From Streptomyces sp. MUM 2J (GTDB lineage Bacteria; Actinomycetota; Actinomycetes; Streptomycetales; Streptomycetaceae), in contig NZ_JADWYM010000029.1 of the NCBI RefSeq assembly GCF_022414535.1, positions 1-64,000 on the forward strand: a stretch of 64,000 bases of DNA, written 5' to 3'. Below, one piece after another: positions 8,001 to 15,896 of the stretch (position 1 is the first letter of the stretch; every line of letters starts with the position of its first letter). Made by a program: the position numbers and the translations under genes. The notes beneath the pieces are model-generated. The model made no database searches, had not been told where the DNA came from, and saw only the letters and a program-made list of their open reading frames with translations.

Positions 8001-8980
8001 TCGTGCGCTCGGACGTCTTCGGTTCCGCGGGCGGCCAGAGCGGCCCGGCGTCGACCGGCCAGTTCGAGCGCCCCCAGGGCTACGACAACAGCTCCACCGG
8101 CCAGTTCGACGCCCCGCAGGGCTACGACAACAGCTCCACCGGCCAGTTCGACGCCCCGCAGGGGTACGACAACGGCTCCACCGGCCAGTTCCAGCGTCCC
8201 CAGGCCTACGACAACGGCTCCACCGGCCAGTTCCAGCGGCCCCGGGCCTACGACAACGGCTCCACCGGCCAGTTCGACGCCTCACAGGGGTACGGCAACG
8301 GCTCCACCGGCCAGTTCGACGTCCCGCAGGGGTACGGCAACGGCCGCACGGGCCAGTTCGACGCCCAGGGCCAGAACTCGTCGTCGACCGGTCAGCACGC
8401 CCTGCCCGGCCGCCAGGACGGGCCGGGCACCGGCCGCTTCGACCGCCAGCAGACCGGCGGCTACGGCTACCCGCAGCCGGCCGCGCCGCAGCGGCCCGAG
8501 CGTCCGGGGCCGGAGGCTCTGCCGCCGGCAGCCGGCCCGGGCGACGGTCGTACCCCGCTGTTCGACACGCTGGAGACGAACTGGTTCCGCGGTGGCCGCG
8601 GCGGCGAAGCCGCCCAGCCGCAGCAGGGCGGTCCGGCACCGGCCTCGCAGCAGACGCCGGCGGCCCCGCAGCAGCCGCCCGCGGGATCCGGTTGGCGCTC
8701 CTCGCCCAACGATGATCTCGTCCGGCAGGCGGAGCGGGTGCGCCAGCCCGCCTCGGGCGGGGTGACGACGTCCGGTCTGCCGCGGCGCGTGCCCCGGGCC
8801 AACCTCGTTCCCGGCACGGCCCAGCAGCAACAGCAGCAGAACGGTCCGCAGGTCTCGCGCGCGCCCCAGGACGTACGCGGCCGGCTGACCAATCTCCGTC
8901 GGGGCATCGCACAGGGCCGTCAGGCCAACAACGGCCAGACGGGCAGTTTTCCGAGCCCCACTCACCAGCAGGAGCGTTAG
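5033..8980 (+). CDS. cvnA1: Conservon sensor protein CvnA, first copy, with long repetitive tail
   Basis: A 1315-residue membrane protein, the sensor-kinase-like component of a GTPase conservon. After a Pro/Ala-rich cytoplasmic N terminus, TM1 is near residues 92-111, an extracytoplasmic domain follows, and TM2 is near 401-425. A HAMP-like linker and a helix with LDHLATRMRRNGENLL (an H-box-like position) follow. The ATPase domain has the N box LLAELLENATSF (about 615) and G boxes DTGIGLS and MGLFVVGRL. The last 600 residues are a Pro/Gln/Gly-rich tail with seven 14-residue repeats. The GTG start at 5033 has AGAGG upstream and parallels the GTG start of the second cvnA. Family work in S. coelicolor describes CvnA, B, C and D as a membrane-associated complex; the symbol number is by synteny. 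Confidence 0.93.
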   Translation: MQGRFKRDGSASAEPEPHGGTGPMAVSSSPQHAQNPGPNPSGDAGERSGRPGAPAPSPAPAPAPAAPAAKAPKTPTGPGPRIALRNWRISTRLVSLLALPVVAATTLGALRISGSMDEIQQLDNMKLLTEMTKQATELAAALQEERDQSAGPLAHKGKATDYTVTGYRNRTDRAKESFLNASEAVDTASNDGNLQGVRDSVIGIARDLNTLSKIRSEAYGDQGNSTQTVEAYHRLITHLLDLSQDMAEATSNPEMIQRTRALAAFSSAKEYASVQRAVIAAALPANNTTYGDLSENDRAYASSALDGQKSDLSTFRSIYGTEKAEELLKPIDQGNPTIEATDLYATRVLSGTGGLKKLDKRSYRDWVDDSSTKIQQMKNIEHTLLEEMEQKARALRSASEREAIISGALILLVLGVSLVGAFIVARSMIRSLRRLQETATKVAQDRLPELVKQLSESDPQDVDTSVESVGVHSRDEIGQVAAAFDDVHREAVRLAAEQALLRGNVNAMFTNLSRRSQGLIQRQLSLISELESREADPDQLSSLFKLDHLATRMRRNGENLLVLAGEEPGRRWTRPVPLVDVLRAAASEVEQYERIELAAVPATEVAGRVVNDLVHLLAELLENATSFSSPQTKVKVTGHALPDGRVLIEIHDTGIGLSPEDLAAINERLASPPTVDVSVSRRMGLFVVGRLSQRHGIRIQLRPSDSGGTTALVMLPVDVAQGGKKPQGKPGQGGSGGPAAAQAAAGAAAARRQASQSGGALGAGAPDAAGLGAGQGPRAALPGRDGGRPGAPGGTRGPQPPQNPQQGRPAPSGAPAAFGQTPSAPQGFQGAGTGAAGQPMQGGGAPAQEQDAFGAVRGPVPAQRGNDNQGPARGDQGRRGRQPQLPPRGGPRAELPGGDAQQRTPSWSDDDAQPSVPRASLDVPRGHEEPDVAQTSQLPRLDNPQGPGATAEIPAIGRNDDRQTAAGASEYGRPDFDSPASADHGGNDQFVRSDVFGSAGGQSGPASTGQFERPQGYDNSSTGQFDAPQGYDNSSTGQFDAPQGYDNGSTGQFQRPQAYDNGSTGQFQRPRAYDNGSTGQFDASQGYGNGSTGQFDVPQGYGNGRTGQFDAQGQNSSSTGQHALPGRQDGPGTGRFDRQQTGGYGYPQPAAPQRPERPGPEALPPAAGPGDGRTPLFDTLETNWFRGGRGGEAAQPQQGGPAPASQQTPAAPQQPPAGSGWRSSPNDDLVRQAERVRQPASGGVTTSGLPRRVPRANLVPGTAQQQQQQNGPQVSRAPQDVRGRLTNLRRGIAQGRQANNGQTGSFPSPTHQQER
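8051..8344 (+). repeat. Seven 42-bp in-frame repeats in cvnA1
   Basis: Seven consecutive 14-codon units follow the pattern STGQF(D/E/Q)xPQxYxN(S/G), from codon 1007 of cvnA1, and degenerate copies continue to about 8400. Units 2 and 3 are nearly identical at the DNA level. The tract is low-complexity and predicted to be disordered. Its length is likely to vary between strains by slippage or unequal recombination. Confidence 0.92.
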
Positions 8981-9403
8981 TTGAGCCAGATGAGCCAAGC
9001 GGCACAAAATCTCAACTGGTTGATCACGAATTTCGTGGACAACACCCCCGGGGTGTCCCACACCGTCGTCGTGTCCGCCGACGGTCTGCTGCTGGCGATG
9101 TCGGAGGGCTTTCCCCGCGACCGCGCCGATCAGCTGGCGGCGGTCGCCTCCGGTCTGACGTCGCTGACCGCGGGTGCCTCTCGGATCTTCGAGGGCGGCA
9201 GCGTGAACCAGACGGTCGTGGAGATGGAGCGGGGATTCCTCTTCATCATGTCCGTCTCCGACGGCTCCTCGCTGGCCGTCCTCGCGCATCCGGAGTGCGA
9301 CATCGGCCTCGTCGGCTACGAGATGGCGCTCCTGGTCGACCGTGCGGGTGCGGTGCTCACGCCGGACCTGCGCGCCGAGCTCCAAGGAAGTCTGCTTCAC
9401 TGA
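8981..9403 (+). CDS. cvnB1: Roadblock/LC7 domain protein CvnB, first conservon
   Basis: A 140-residue roadblock/LC7 fold protein (VSHTVVVSADGLLLAMSEG near the N terminus). Such proteins regulate small GTPases in the manner of MglB-like partners. The start is TTG at 8981, directly after the cvnA1 stop codon; the RBS GGAG lies inside the end of cvnA1, and the second conservon uses a GTG at the equivalent place. A later in-frame ATG (8990) is the alternative. It is about 97 percent identical in protein to CvnB of the second conservon, differing mainly at the first residues, VSD/ISD and the C terminus. It is the second gene of a tightly packed operon. Confidence 0.94.
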   Translation: MSQMSQAAQNLNWLITNFVDNTPGVSHTVVVSADGLLLAMSEGFPRDRADQLAAVASGLTSLTAGASRIFEGGSVNQTVVEMERGFLFIMSVSDGSSLAVLAHPECDIGLVGYEMALLVDRAGAVLTPDLRAELQGSLLH

Positions 9404-9521
9404 CCGGCTCAGGATCCACCCGTCTCACCACACCACCGTCCGGCCGCCACGATCCCCCCACCGGCCTCGTCAGACGGCACGACCGCGACTCGCTCGACCT
9501 GCTGTCCCGCCCGGAGGATTC

Positions 9522-9917
9522 ATGACCCCGCCCACCGTCCCTCATGATCCGTACGCCGAGTCGTACGAGGAAGAGGGCGACCAGCCGCTGGTCAGGCCCT
9601 ACGCCATGACCGGCGGCCGGACCAGGCCGCGCTACCAGCTCGCCATCGAGGCGCTGATCAGCACCACCGCCGACCCAACGGCGCTCATGGGGCTGCTGCC
9701 CGAGCACCAGCGGATCTGCCACCTGTGCCGCGAGGTCAAGTCGGTGGCCGAGGTCTCGGCCCTGCTGAACATGCCGCTCGGGGTCGCCCGGATCCTGGTC
9801 GCGGACCTCGCCGAGGCCGGTCTCGTCGCGGTCCATCAGCCGGGTGGCGACGAGGCGACCGGCGCTCCGGACGTGACACTGCTCGAAAGGGTGCTCAGTG
9901 GACTTCGCAAGCTCTGA
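9522..9917 (+). CDS. cvnC1: DUF742 protein CvnC, first conservon
   Basis: A 131-residue DUF742 protein. The conserved core starts at LVRPYAMTGGRTRPRYQL and ends in DVTLLERVLSGLRKL; the middle (ICHLCREVKSVAEVSALLNMPLGVARILVADL) resembles a winged-helix fold. The start ATG at 9522 has a strong GGAGG RBS. It follows cvnB1 after 118 nt, the largest gap in the operon, and its end overlaps cvnD1 by 20 bp. The family is found almost only in conservons and is thought to be part of the CvnABCD complex; its biochemical role is not known. Confidence 0.93.
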   Translation: MTPPTVPHDPYAESYEEEGDQPLVRPYAMTGGRTRPRYQLAIEALISTTADPTALMGLLPEHQRICHLCREVKSVAEVSALLNMPLGVARILVADLAEAGLVAVHQPGGDEATGAPDVTLLERVLSGLRKL

Positions 9918-10473
9918 ATCTTCGCGCTCCACCACCTCCGCGAAGATCGTGGTGGCGGGCGGCTTCGGCGTGGGCAAGACCACGTTCGTCGGCGCCGTCT
10001 CGGAGATCAACCCGCTGCGCACAGAGGCCGTCATGACGTCCGCGAGTGCGGGCATCGACGACCTGACCCACACCGGGGACAAGACCACCACCACGGTGGC
10101 CATGGACTTCGGCCGCATCACCCTGGACCAGGACCTGATCCTCTACCTGTTCGGCACCCCCGGACAGGACCGCTTCTGGTTCATGTGGGACGACCTCGTG
10201 CGCGGCGCCATCGGCGCGGTCGTCCTCGTGGACACCCGCCGGCTGGCCGACTGCTTCCCGGCCGTCGACTACTTCGAGAACAGCGGACTGCCCTTCGTCA
10301 TCGCCCTCAACGGCTTCGACGGACACCAGCCCTACCAACCCGACGAAGTACGCGAGGCACTCCAGATCGGCCCCGACACCCCCATCATCACCACCGACGC
10401 ACGCCACCGCGCCGACGCCAAGTCCGCGCTGATCACACTGGTCGAGCACGCCCTGATGGCACGCCTGCGGTAG
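9898..10473 (+). CDS. cvnD1: Small GTPase CvnD, first conservon
   Basis: A 191-residue Ras-like/Mgl-type GTPase. The P-loop is GGFGVGKTT at residues 21-29, switch II contains GTPGQDRF, and the G4 position reads NGFD rather than NKxD, as in this family. It binds and hydrolyses GTP and is the output of the conservon complex at the membrane. The GTG at 9898 overlaps cvnC1. From 9925 to its stop codon the DNA is identical to cvnD2 except for one G/A difference (Val versus Ile in GAxVLVDTRR), far closer than cvnA, cvnB or cvnC of the two operons. Confidence 0.96.
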   Translation: MDFASSESSRSTTSAKIVVAGGFGVGKTTFVGAVSEINPLRTEAVMTSASAGIDDLTHTGDKTTTTVAMDFGRITLDQDLILYLFGTPGQDRFWFMWDDLVRGAIGAVVLVDTRRLADCFPAVDYFENSGLPFVIALNGFDGHQPYQPDEVREALQIGPDTPIITTDARHRADAKSALITLVEHALMARLR

Positions 10474-10880
10474 CGCAATCGGCCGTTTTCATACGGTAGT
10501 TGTCGTAGAGCTTTCGGAGCCGGCTGTGGCTTTTGACACGGCCGGCTCCGGTGTTCATAACAGTTCGGCAGAGGAATCCCGCAGATCCGCCACGCGTCGC
10601 GGTCGTGCGGTGCCGCTGTGCGCACGGATGCCCCGTCTTTTGGCGGGGCTCGCTCTTTATGACCGTTTTATCTGGGGCTTACATCACGCCCGATCCGCTC
10701 CGCGCAGTGTTTGGAAGAGCGCAGGTCGACGTGCTGGAATGCCTGAACTGCCCAATAGTCAATGACGTACTACCGGTCGACGTACTCCTGGTCGTCGCCC
10801 ACAGGGTCGTCGGCGACGGAACGGGCTCTGAGACACTGCGGCACGACATTGGTGCCGACCGCCGAGAGGTTGTTGGTCGA
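10474..10880. promoter_or_regulatory. Region between the two conservons: terminator-like hairpins and likely cvn2 promoter
   Basis: About 400 bp with no supported gene. A 10-bp stem, CGGAGCCGGC (10515-10524) with GCCGGCTCCG (10541-10550), lies 42 nt past cvnD1 and is the likely end of the first operon. A second short hairpin (GCCCCG/CGGGGC) is at 10630-10649. The A/T-richer stretch 10650-10780 could hold the promoter of the second conservon. The RBS of cvnA2 is GAGAGG at 10864-10869. Confidence 0.5.
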
Positions 10881-13800
10881 GTGAGGCGAAGCAAGAACGG
10901 TCCCGGGCCGGCGGCGCGGGGCAACTTCACCCCGCCGCCGCGCGGAGCGGCGCCCGCCCCTGCGTCCGGCTCGGAACCGGCAGCCGCACCCGCACCGAGC
11001 GGCGGTCATCTCTCCCCACGCAACTGGCGGGTGCCGACCCGGCTGAACGCGATCCTGCTCATACCCGTGCTGGTCGGCCTCGTCATGGGCGGCTTCCAGG
11101 TGAAGAGCTCGATCGACACCTGGCAGGAGGCCGAGGACGCCGAGAACGTCGCGCTCCTCGTCCGCGCCGCCGACGACTACGGCAACGCCCTGCTGGACGA
11201 GCGCGACCTCACCGCCTCCGACCTCCTCCAGGGCAAGGGCACCACGGAGACCGTCAAGCAGCTGCGGGCGGCCACCGACTCGGCCAAGGACACGTTCGAC
11301 CAGGCGGCCCAGAACGTGCCGCACACGGCGGCTCTCGACCGCCGCATGCAGCTCTTCCGCTCCAACGAGTCCAAGCTGGAGGCGCTGCGCCAGGCGGCCT
11401 ACGGCAAGACGATGGACCCGGTGAAGACCGAAGAGGGCTACGTCACCGTCCAGCACTCCCTGATGGAGTTCGCCAACGAGCTGGGCCTGGGCACGGGCAA
11501 CGTCACCTCCTACGGCCGGACCGTCTACGCCGTCTCACTGGCGAAGGCCGCCGTCTCGCTCCAGCGCTCCATCGGCGTGCACATGCTGGTGCGGCCCAGC
11601 TCGAAGGAGGCGGTGACACGCCAGCAGAGCAGCTCGCTGGTGTCCTACCGCTACCTGGAGGGCATCGCCGTCAACGAGTTCGTCTCCGCGGCCACGCAGG
11701 ACGACGTCGACCGGCTCAACAAGATCATGGAGGCCCAGCGCAAGAAGGTCGGTGACACCGGCACCGCCGTCGGCGCCGGTGACAGCTCCTCGACGCAGGG
11801 CGGCGCCTACACCGCCATGCCGGCCGCGGACGCCATGCTCCAGGGCATCGCCGCGGGCAGCTTCACCTCCGACGAGCTGGCCGCCAAGGGCGTGACCGAG
11901 AAGTCCTGGCTGGCCGCGTCCACCGCCAAGTTCGACGGCTACCGCGAGGTCGAGACCGACCTGGTGAACAAGGCCGTGTCCGACGCGCAGGACGTTGCCG
12001 ACGGAGCCAAGCGCGACGCGCTGATCACCGGTGCCGCCGTCGTGGTCGCCCTGCTCGCCGCGTTCATCCTGGCCGGCATGGTGGCCCGCCAGATGAGCCG
12101 CTCGATGCGCCAGCTGCGCAACGCCGCCTTCGGTATCGCCGAGCAGCGCCTGCCGATGCTGGTCGACCAGCTCTCGCGCACCGACCCCGGCCGCGTCGAC
12201 ACCCGGGTCGCCCCGATCCCGATCACCACCACCGACGAGATCGGCGAGGTCGCCCGCGCCTTCGACCAGGTCCACCGCGAGGCCGTCCGGCTCGCCGCCG
12301 AACAGGCCCTGCTGCGGGGCAACATCAACGCGATCTTCACCAACCTCTCGCGCCGCAACCAGTCGCTGATCGAGGGCCAGCTGACCCTCATCACCGACCT
12401 GGAGAACAACGAGGCCGACCCGGACCAGCTGGAGAACCTCTTCCGGCTGGACCACCTGGCCACCCGCATGCGCCGCAACGGCGAGAACCTCCTCATTCTC
12501 GCGGGCGAGGAGCCCGGCCGCCGCTGGGACCAGCCGGTCCCGCTGGTGGACGTGCTCCGCGCGGCATCCTCCGAGGTGGAACAGTACGAGCGCATCGAGC
12601 TGTCCGGCATCCCCGAGGCGGAGATCCACGGCCGCGCGGTCACCGACCTCGTGCACCTGCTCGCGGAGCTGCTGGAGAACGCGACGACGTTCTCGTCCCC
12701 GCAGACCAAGGTCCGCGTCACCGCGACCCGTCTCCCCGATGGCCGCGTCATGGTCGAGATCCACGACAAGGGTATCGGCCTGACCGCCGAGGACTTCGCG
12801 GACATCAACCACAAGCTGGCCAACCCGCCGACCGTGGACGCCGCGATCTCCCAGCGCATGGGCCTGTTCGTGGTCGGCCGGCTGTCCGACCGGCACGGCA
12901 TCCGGGTCCAGCTGCGCCCCTCCGGCGAGCAGGCCGGAACGACCTCGCTGGTCATGCTGCCGGACGCGATCACGCACGGTGGTGGCGGCGAAGCGACCCT
13001 GGAACGCGACGAGTTCACGGTCTCGCAGATGATCCCGCAGCAGCACTTCCAGGGCGAGGACTTCAACCAGCCCCAGCCCATGCGCACCGCGGCCGAACTC
13101 GGCTTCGACGACAGCCGCTACGCGGAGGTCCCCGACGACATCCGGGATCTCGACCCGGTGGGCCGCTCCCTGATGCGCGAGGAGCGCCGGGCGGCGCTGG
13201 AGGCCCAGACCCATCCGCAGCCGGACCAGCACGCGTCCCAGGCCCAGGCGCCTTCGTACGCCGACGGCTTCGACCCGGGGCAGCAGAACAACTACGGCGA
13301 GCAGGAACACGCGTCGTACGACGGGCAGACGGCGTACGAGGAACAGCAGCACCAGGCGGACTACGGCGAGCCGCAGCAGCCGGCGTACGACGACCCGTAC
13401 TTCGGCCAGAACGGCGGTCTGCCGCAGAACGACGGTTTCTCGTCCGGTGGCTACCCGGAGCCGTCATATGCGGAGCCGACCCAGGAGGAGTCCGCGTCGT
13501 CGCACGGTGCTGCGGCGGAGGGCTACCCCGGCCTGGACAGGCAGTCCTACCAGGACGACTGGCCGCAGAACAACGGCTACCGGAACGGCTACCCGGACGA
13601 GTACGCTCCGGAAGCGGAATCTGCGCAGGCCGCTGACGCAGGTGAGCGGGACAGCGTAGGCTTCGACCGTCCTGGAGCGGCTGCTTCCGCCGGCCACGAC
13701 CTGACGGACGCCGGGCTTCCCCGCCGCGGATCCTTCGCGGGCGGTACGAACGGCGCCTCCGGGCACGTGCAGGCGGAGACGCCGGGTTCCGTTCCGGACG

Positions 13801-14108
13801 ACGGCGGCGACAACGGCGGCTGGCGGTCGGCGAACGACGATCGCTGGCAGCAGGCCTCGCAGCTTCGGAAGCCCAAGGCAGGCGGGGTAACCGCCTCGGG
13901 CCTGCCGCGGCGGGTGCCCAAGGCCAACCTGGTCGAGGGTTCCGCCACATCCACCCCCCAGGGAGGCCCACAGGTCTCCCGCGCCCCGGAAGACGTCCGG
14001 GGCAGGCTGAGCAACCTGCGTCGGGGCGTCCAGCGCGGACGCAGCGCAGGCAGTGAAACGAACGGCCAGGGCTTCGGTCCTGACAGCACCTACGACCAGG
14101 AGCGTTAG
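10881..14108 (+). CDS. cvnA2: Conservon sensor protein CvnA, second copy
   Basis: A 1075-residue paralogue of the protein at 5033-8980. TM1 is near residues 55-72, followed by an extracytoplasmic sensor region that differs strongly from the first copy, and TM2 near 378-402. The HAMP-like linker, H-box-like helix (LDHLATRMRRNGENLL), N box LLAELLENATTF (about 590) and G boxes (DKGIGL, MGLFVVGRL) are conserved. The tail is shorter, Tyr/Gln/Glu-rich, without the 14-residue repeats, but ends in the same block as the first copy (LPRRVP(R/K)ANLV and QVSRAPxDVRGRL). GTG at 10881 is chosen by RBS and by similarity of context to the first cvnA. The divergent sensor region suggests a different signal. 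Confidence 0.93.
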   Translation: MRRSKNGPGPAARGNFTPPPRGAAPAPASGSEPAAAPAPSGGHLSPRNWRVPTRLNAILLIPVLVGLVMGGFQVKSSIDTWQEAEDAENVALLVRAADDYGNALLDERDLTASDLLQGKGTTETVKQLRAATDSAKDTFDQAAQNVPHTAALDRRMQLFRSNESKLEALRQAAYGKTMDPVKTEEGYVTVQHSLMEFANELGLGTGNVTSYGRTVYAVSLAKAAVSLQRSIGVHMLVRPSSKEAVTRQQSSSLVSYRYLEGIAVNEFVSAATQDDVDRLNKIMEAQRKKVGDTGTAVGAGDSSSTQGGAYTAMPAADAMLQGIAAGSFTSDELAAKGVTEKSWLAASTAKFDGYREVETDLVNKAVSDAQDVADGAKRDALITGAAVVVALLAAFILAGMVARQMSRSMRQLRNAAFGIAEQRLPMLVDQLSRTDPGRVDTRVAPIPITTTDEIGEVARAFDQVHREAVRLAAEQALLRGNINAIFTNLSRRNQSLIEGQLTLITDLENNEADPDQLENLFRLDHLATRMRRNGENLLILAGEEPGRRWDQPVPLVDVLRAASSEVEQYERIELSGIPEAEIHGRAVTDLVHLLAELLENATTFSSPQTKVRVTATRLPDGRVMVEIHDKGIGLTAEDFADINHKLANPPTVDAAISQRMGLFVVGRLSDRHGIRVQLRPSGEQAGTTSLVMLPDAITHGGGGEATLERDEFTVSQMIPQQHFQGEDFNQPQPMRTAAELGFDDSRYAEVPDDIRDLDPVGRSLMREERRAALEAQTHPQPDQHASQAQAPSYADGFDPGQQNNYGEQEHASYDGQTAYEEQQHQADYGEPQQPAYDDPYFGQNGGLPQNDGFSSGGYPEPSYAEPTQEESASSHGAAAEGYPGLDRQSYQDDWPQNNGYRNGYPDEYAPEAESAQAADAGERDSVGFDRPGAAASAGHDLTDAGLPRRGSFAGGTNGASGHVQAETPGSVPDDGGDNGGWRSANDDRWQQASQLRKPKAGGVTASGLPRRVPKANLVEGSATSTPQGGPQVSRAPEDVRGRLSNLRRGVQRGRSAGSETNGQGFGPDSTYDQER

Positions 14109-14109
14109 T

Positions 14110-14532
14110 GTGAGCCCGATGAGCCAGGCGGCACAGAACCTGAACTGGTTGATCACCAACTTCGTGGACAACACCCCGGGGGTGTCCCACACGGTGGTGG
14201 TCTCCGCCGACGGACTCCTTCTGGCGATGTCCGAAGGCTTTCCGCGCGACCGCGCCGACCAACTGGCGGCCGTCGCATCCGGTCTGACCTCACTGACCGC
14301 CGGTGCCTCTCGGATCTTCGAGGGCGGCAGCGTGAACCAGACGGTTGTGGAGATGGAGCGGGGATTCCTCTTCATCATGTCCATCTCCGACGGTTCGTCG
14401 CTCGCGGTCCTCGCACACCCGGAGGCGGACATCGGTCTCATTGGGTACGAGATGGCCCTTCTGGTGGACCGGGCCGGCACGGTCCTGACCCCGGATCTCC
14501 GGGCGGAACTCCAGGGGAGCCTTCTCAACTAA
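14110..14532 (+). CDS. cvnB2: Roadblock/LC7 domain protein CvnB, second conservon
   Basis: A 140-residue roadblock/LC7 protein, nearly identical to CvnB of the first conservon, but its gene shows many synonymous differences. It starts at GTG 14110, one base after the cvnA2 stop codon, with GGAG in the preceding codons. The ATG at 14119 is the alternative start. Protein conservation with silent divergence indicates purifying selection on an old duplicate, in contrast to cvnD. Confidence 0.94.
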   Translation: MSPMSQAAQNLNWLITNFVDNTPGVSHTVVVSADGLLLAMSEGFPRDRADQLAAVASGLTSLTAGASRIFEGGSVNQTVVEMERGFLFIMSISDGSSLAVLAHPEADIGLIGYEMALLVDRAGTVLTPDLRAELQGSLLN

Positions 14533-14631
14533 AGGTCGGACGGTGCGGTTTGGCGTCCCGGGGCCGTAAGGTTTCGGGACGCGGCTTCCACAACGTTGGA
14601 TGCCAGGCACAGTCGGAGGAGGAGAACAGAA

Positions 14632-15207
14632 GTGGCAACACCCCCAGGCGGTTCACAATCGGGCAATTGGTCGTACGGTCCCGCACAGGCACCGGGCGAC
14701 GGTTCGGCGAACCGGTACAACTTCCCTCCCTCCGCACCCAGCCACCGGCAGCCGTACGCGCCCCAGGGTCCCGGCCCGTCGCCGTACGACCAGCCGCCGG
14801 CGCCGCGCATCCAGCCCGGGCAGCCGTACCGCCGCGCCCCCGAGCCGGCGCCCGCCGGGGCGTCCAACAACCCGTTGGTGCGTCCGTACGCCATGACCGG
14901 CGGACGGACCCGACCGCGGTACCAGCTCGCCATCGAGGCGCTGGTGCACACCACCGCGGCTCCGCACCAGATGCAGGGGCAGCTGCCCGAGCATCAGCGG
15001 ATCTGCAACCTGTGCCGCGAGATCAAGTCGGTGGCCGAGATCTCGGCCCTGCTGACGATCCCTCTCGGCGTGGCCAGGATCCTCGTCGCCGACTTGGCGG
15101 AGGCGGGCCTGGTCGCCATCCATCAGCCCGGCGGCGACGAGAGCGCCGGCGGCCAGCCAGACGTGACACTGCTCGAAAGGGTGCTCAGTGGACTTCGCAA
15201 GCTCTAG
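14632..15207 (+). CDS. cvnC2: DUF742 protein CvnC, second conservon, with extended N terminus
   Basis: A 191-residue DUF742 protein. The first ~75 residues form a Pro/Tyr/Gln-rich, probably disordered extension absent from the first conservon's 131-residue CvnC. The conserved core then starts at NPLVRPYAMTGGRTRPRYQL and ends in LLERVLSGLRKL. The GTG start at 14632 has a strong GGAGGAGGAGA RBS. The gene overlaps cvnD2 by 20 bp, and the last 45 bp (15161-15205) are identical to the equivalent end of cvnC1. Confidence 0.93.
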   Translation: MATPPGGSQSGNWSYGPAQAPGDGSANRYNFPPSAPSHRQPYAPQGPGPSPYDQPPAPRIQPGQPYRRAPEPAPAGASNNPLVRPYAMTGGRTRPRYQLAIEALVHTTAAPHQMQGQLPEHQRICNLCREIKSVAEISALLTIPLGVARILVADLAEAGLVAIHQPGGDESAGGQPDVTLLERVLSGLRKL

Positions 15208-15769
15208 CGGCGGTCCTTCCCGCTCCACCACCTCCGCGAAGATCGTGGTGGCGGGCGGCTTCGGCGTGGGCAAGACCACGTTCGTCGGCGCCGTCTCGGA
15301 GATCAACCCGCTGCGCACAGAGGCCGTCATGACGTCCGCGAGTGCGGGCATCGACGACCTGACCCACACCGGGGACAAGACCACCACCACGGTGGCCATG
15401 GACTTCGGCCGCATCACCCTGGACCAGGACCTGATCCTCTACCTGTTCGGCACCCCCGGACAGGACCGCTTCTGGTTCATGTGGGACGACCTCGTGCGCG
15501 GCGCCATCGGCGCGATCGTCCTCGTGGACACCCGCCGGCTGGCCGACTGCTTCCCGGCCGTCGACTACTTCGAGAACAGCGGACTGCCCTTCGTCATCGC
15601 CCTCAACGGCTTCGACGGACACCAGCCCTACCAACCCGACGAAGTACGCGAGGCACTCCAGATCGGCCCCGACACCCCCATCATCACCACCGACGCACGC
15701 CACCGCGCCGACGCCAAGTCCGCGCTGATCACACTGGTCGAGCACGCCCTGATGGCACGCCTGCGGTAG
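15188..15769 (+). CDS. cvnD2: Small GTPase CvnD, second conservon
   Basis: A 193-residue Ras-like/Mgl-type GTPase with P-loop GGFGVGKTT, GTPGQDRF and NGFD. It is the same protein as CvnD of the first conservon except at the extreme N terminus (two extra residues, SSGGPS against SSESS) and one Ile for Val. It starts at GTG 15188 inside cvnC2. Because the GTPases are effectively interchangeable, specificity of each conservon must lie in CvnA or CvnC. Confidence 0.96.
   Translation: MDFASSSGGPSRSTTSAKIVVAGGFGVGKTTFVGAVSEINPLRTEAVMTSASAGIDDLTHTGDKTTTTVAMDFGRITLDQDLILYLFGTPGQDRFWFMWDDLVRGAIGAIVLVDTRRLADCFPAVDYFENSGLPFVIALNGFDGHQPYQPDEVREALQIGPDTPIITTDARHRADAKSALITLVEHALMARLR
15221..15769 (+). repeat. 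549-bp near-identical duplicate of 9925-10473
   Basis: The two cvnD bodies (9925-10473 and 15221-15769) match at 548 of 549 positions by eye; the only difference is G versus A in the GCGGTC/GCGATC codon pair. A further identical 45-bp block covers the cvnC/cvnD junctions (9871-9915 and 15161-15205). The upstream genes of the two operons are far more diverged. The copies are direct repeats 5.3 kb apart. Confidence 0.93.
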
Positions 15770-15783
15770 CCGCGTCCGGACGA

Positions 15784-15812
15784 AGGGGCCTCTCCACACG
15801 GGAGGGGCCCCT
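15784..15812 (+). terminator. Terminator of the second conservon operon
   Basis: A 12-bp stem with one G-U wobble, AGGGGCCTCTCC with GGAGGGGCCCCT, and a 5-nt loop, 14 nt past the cvnD2 stop codon. Confidence 0.75.
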
Positions 15813-15896
15813 CATGCGTGCCCGCCACCGCCCCGGCGCGGCCCGTCCGGGTTCTCTCCCCGCGGTACACCGTCCGCCCGTCCCGGTGGCCGTTCC

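Noticed and set aside
10533..10880. N-terminal extension of cvnA2 to 10533
   Set aside because: The frame passes through the terminator-like hairpins after cvnD1 and has mixed codon use; GTG 10881 with GAGAGG is preferred.
11535..13352. 605-codon minus-strand open frame
   Set aside because: Antisense shadow of cvnA2; its composition is Gly/Arg/Val-rich with no domain.
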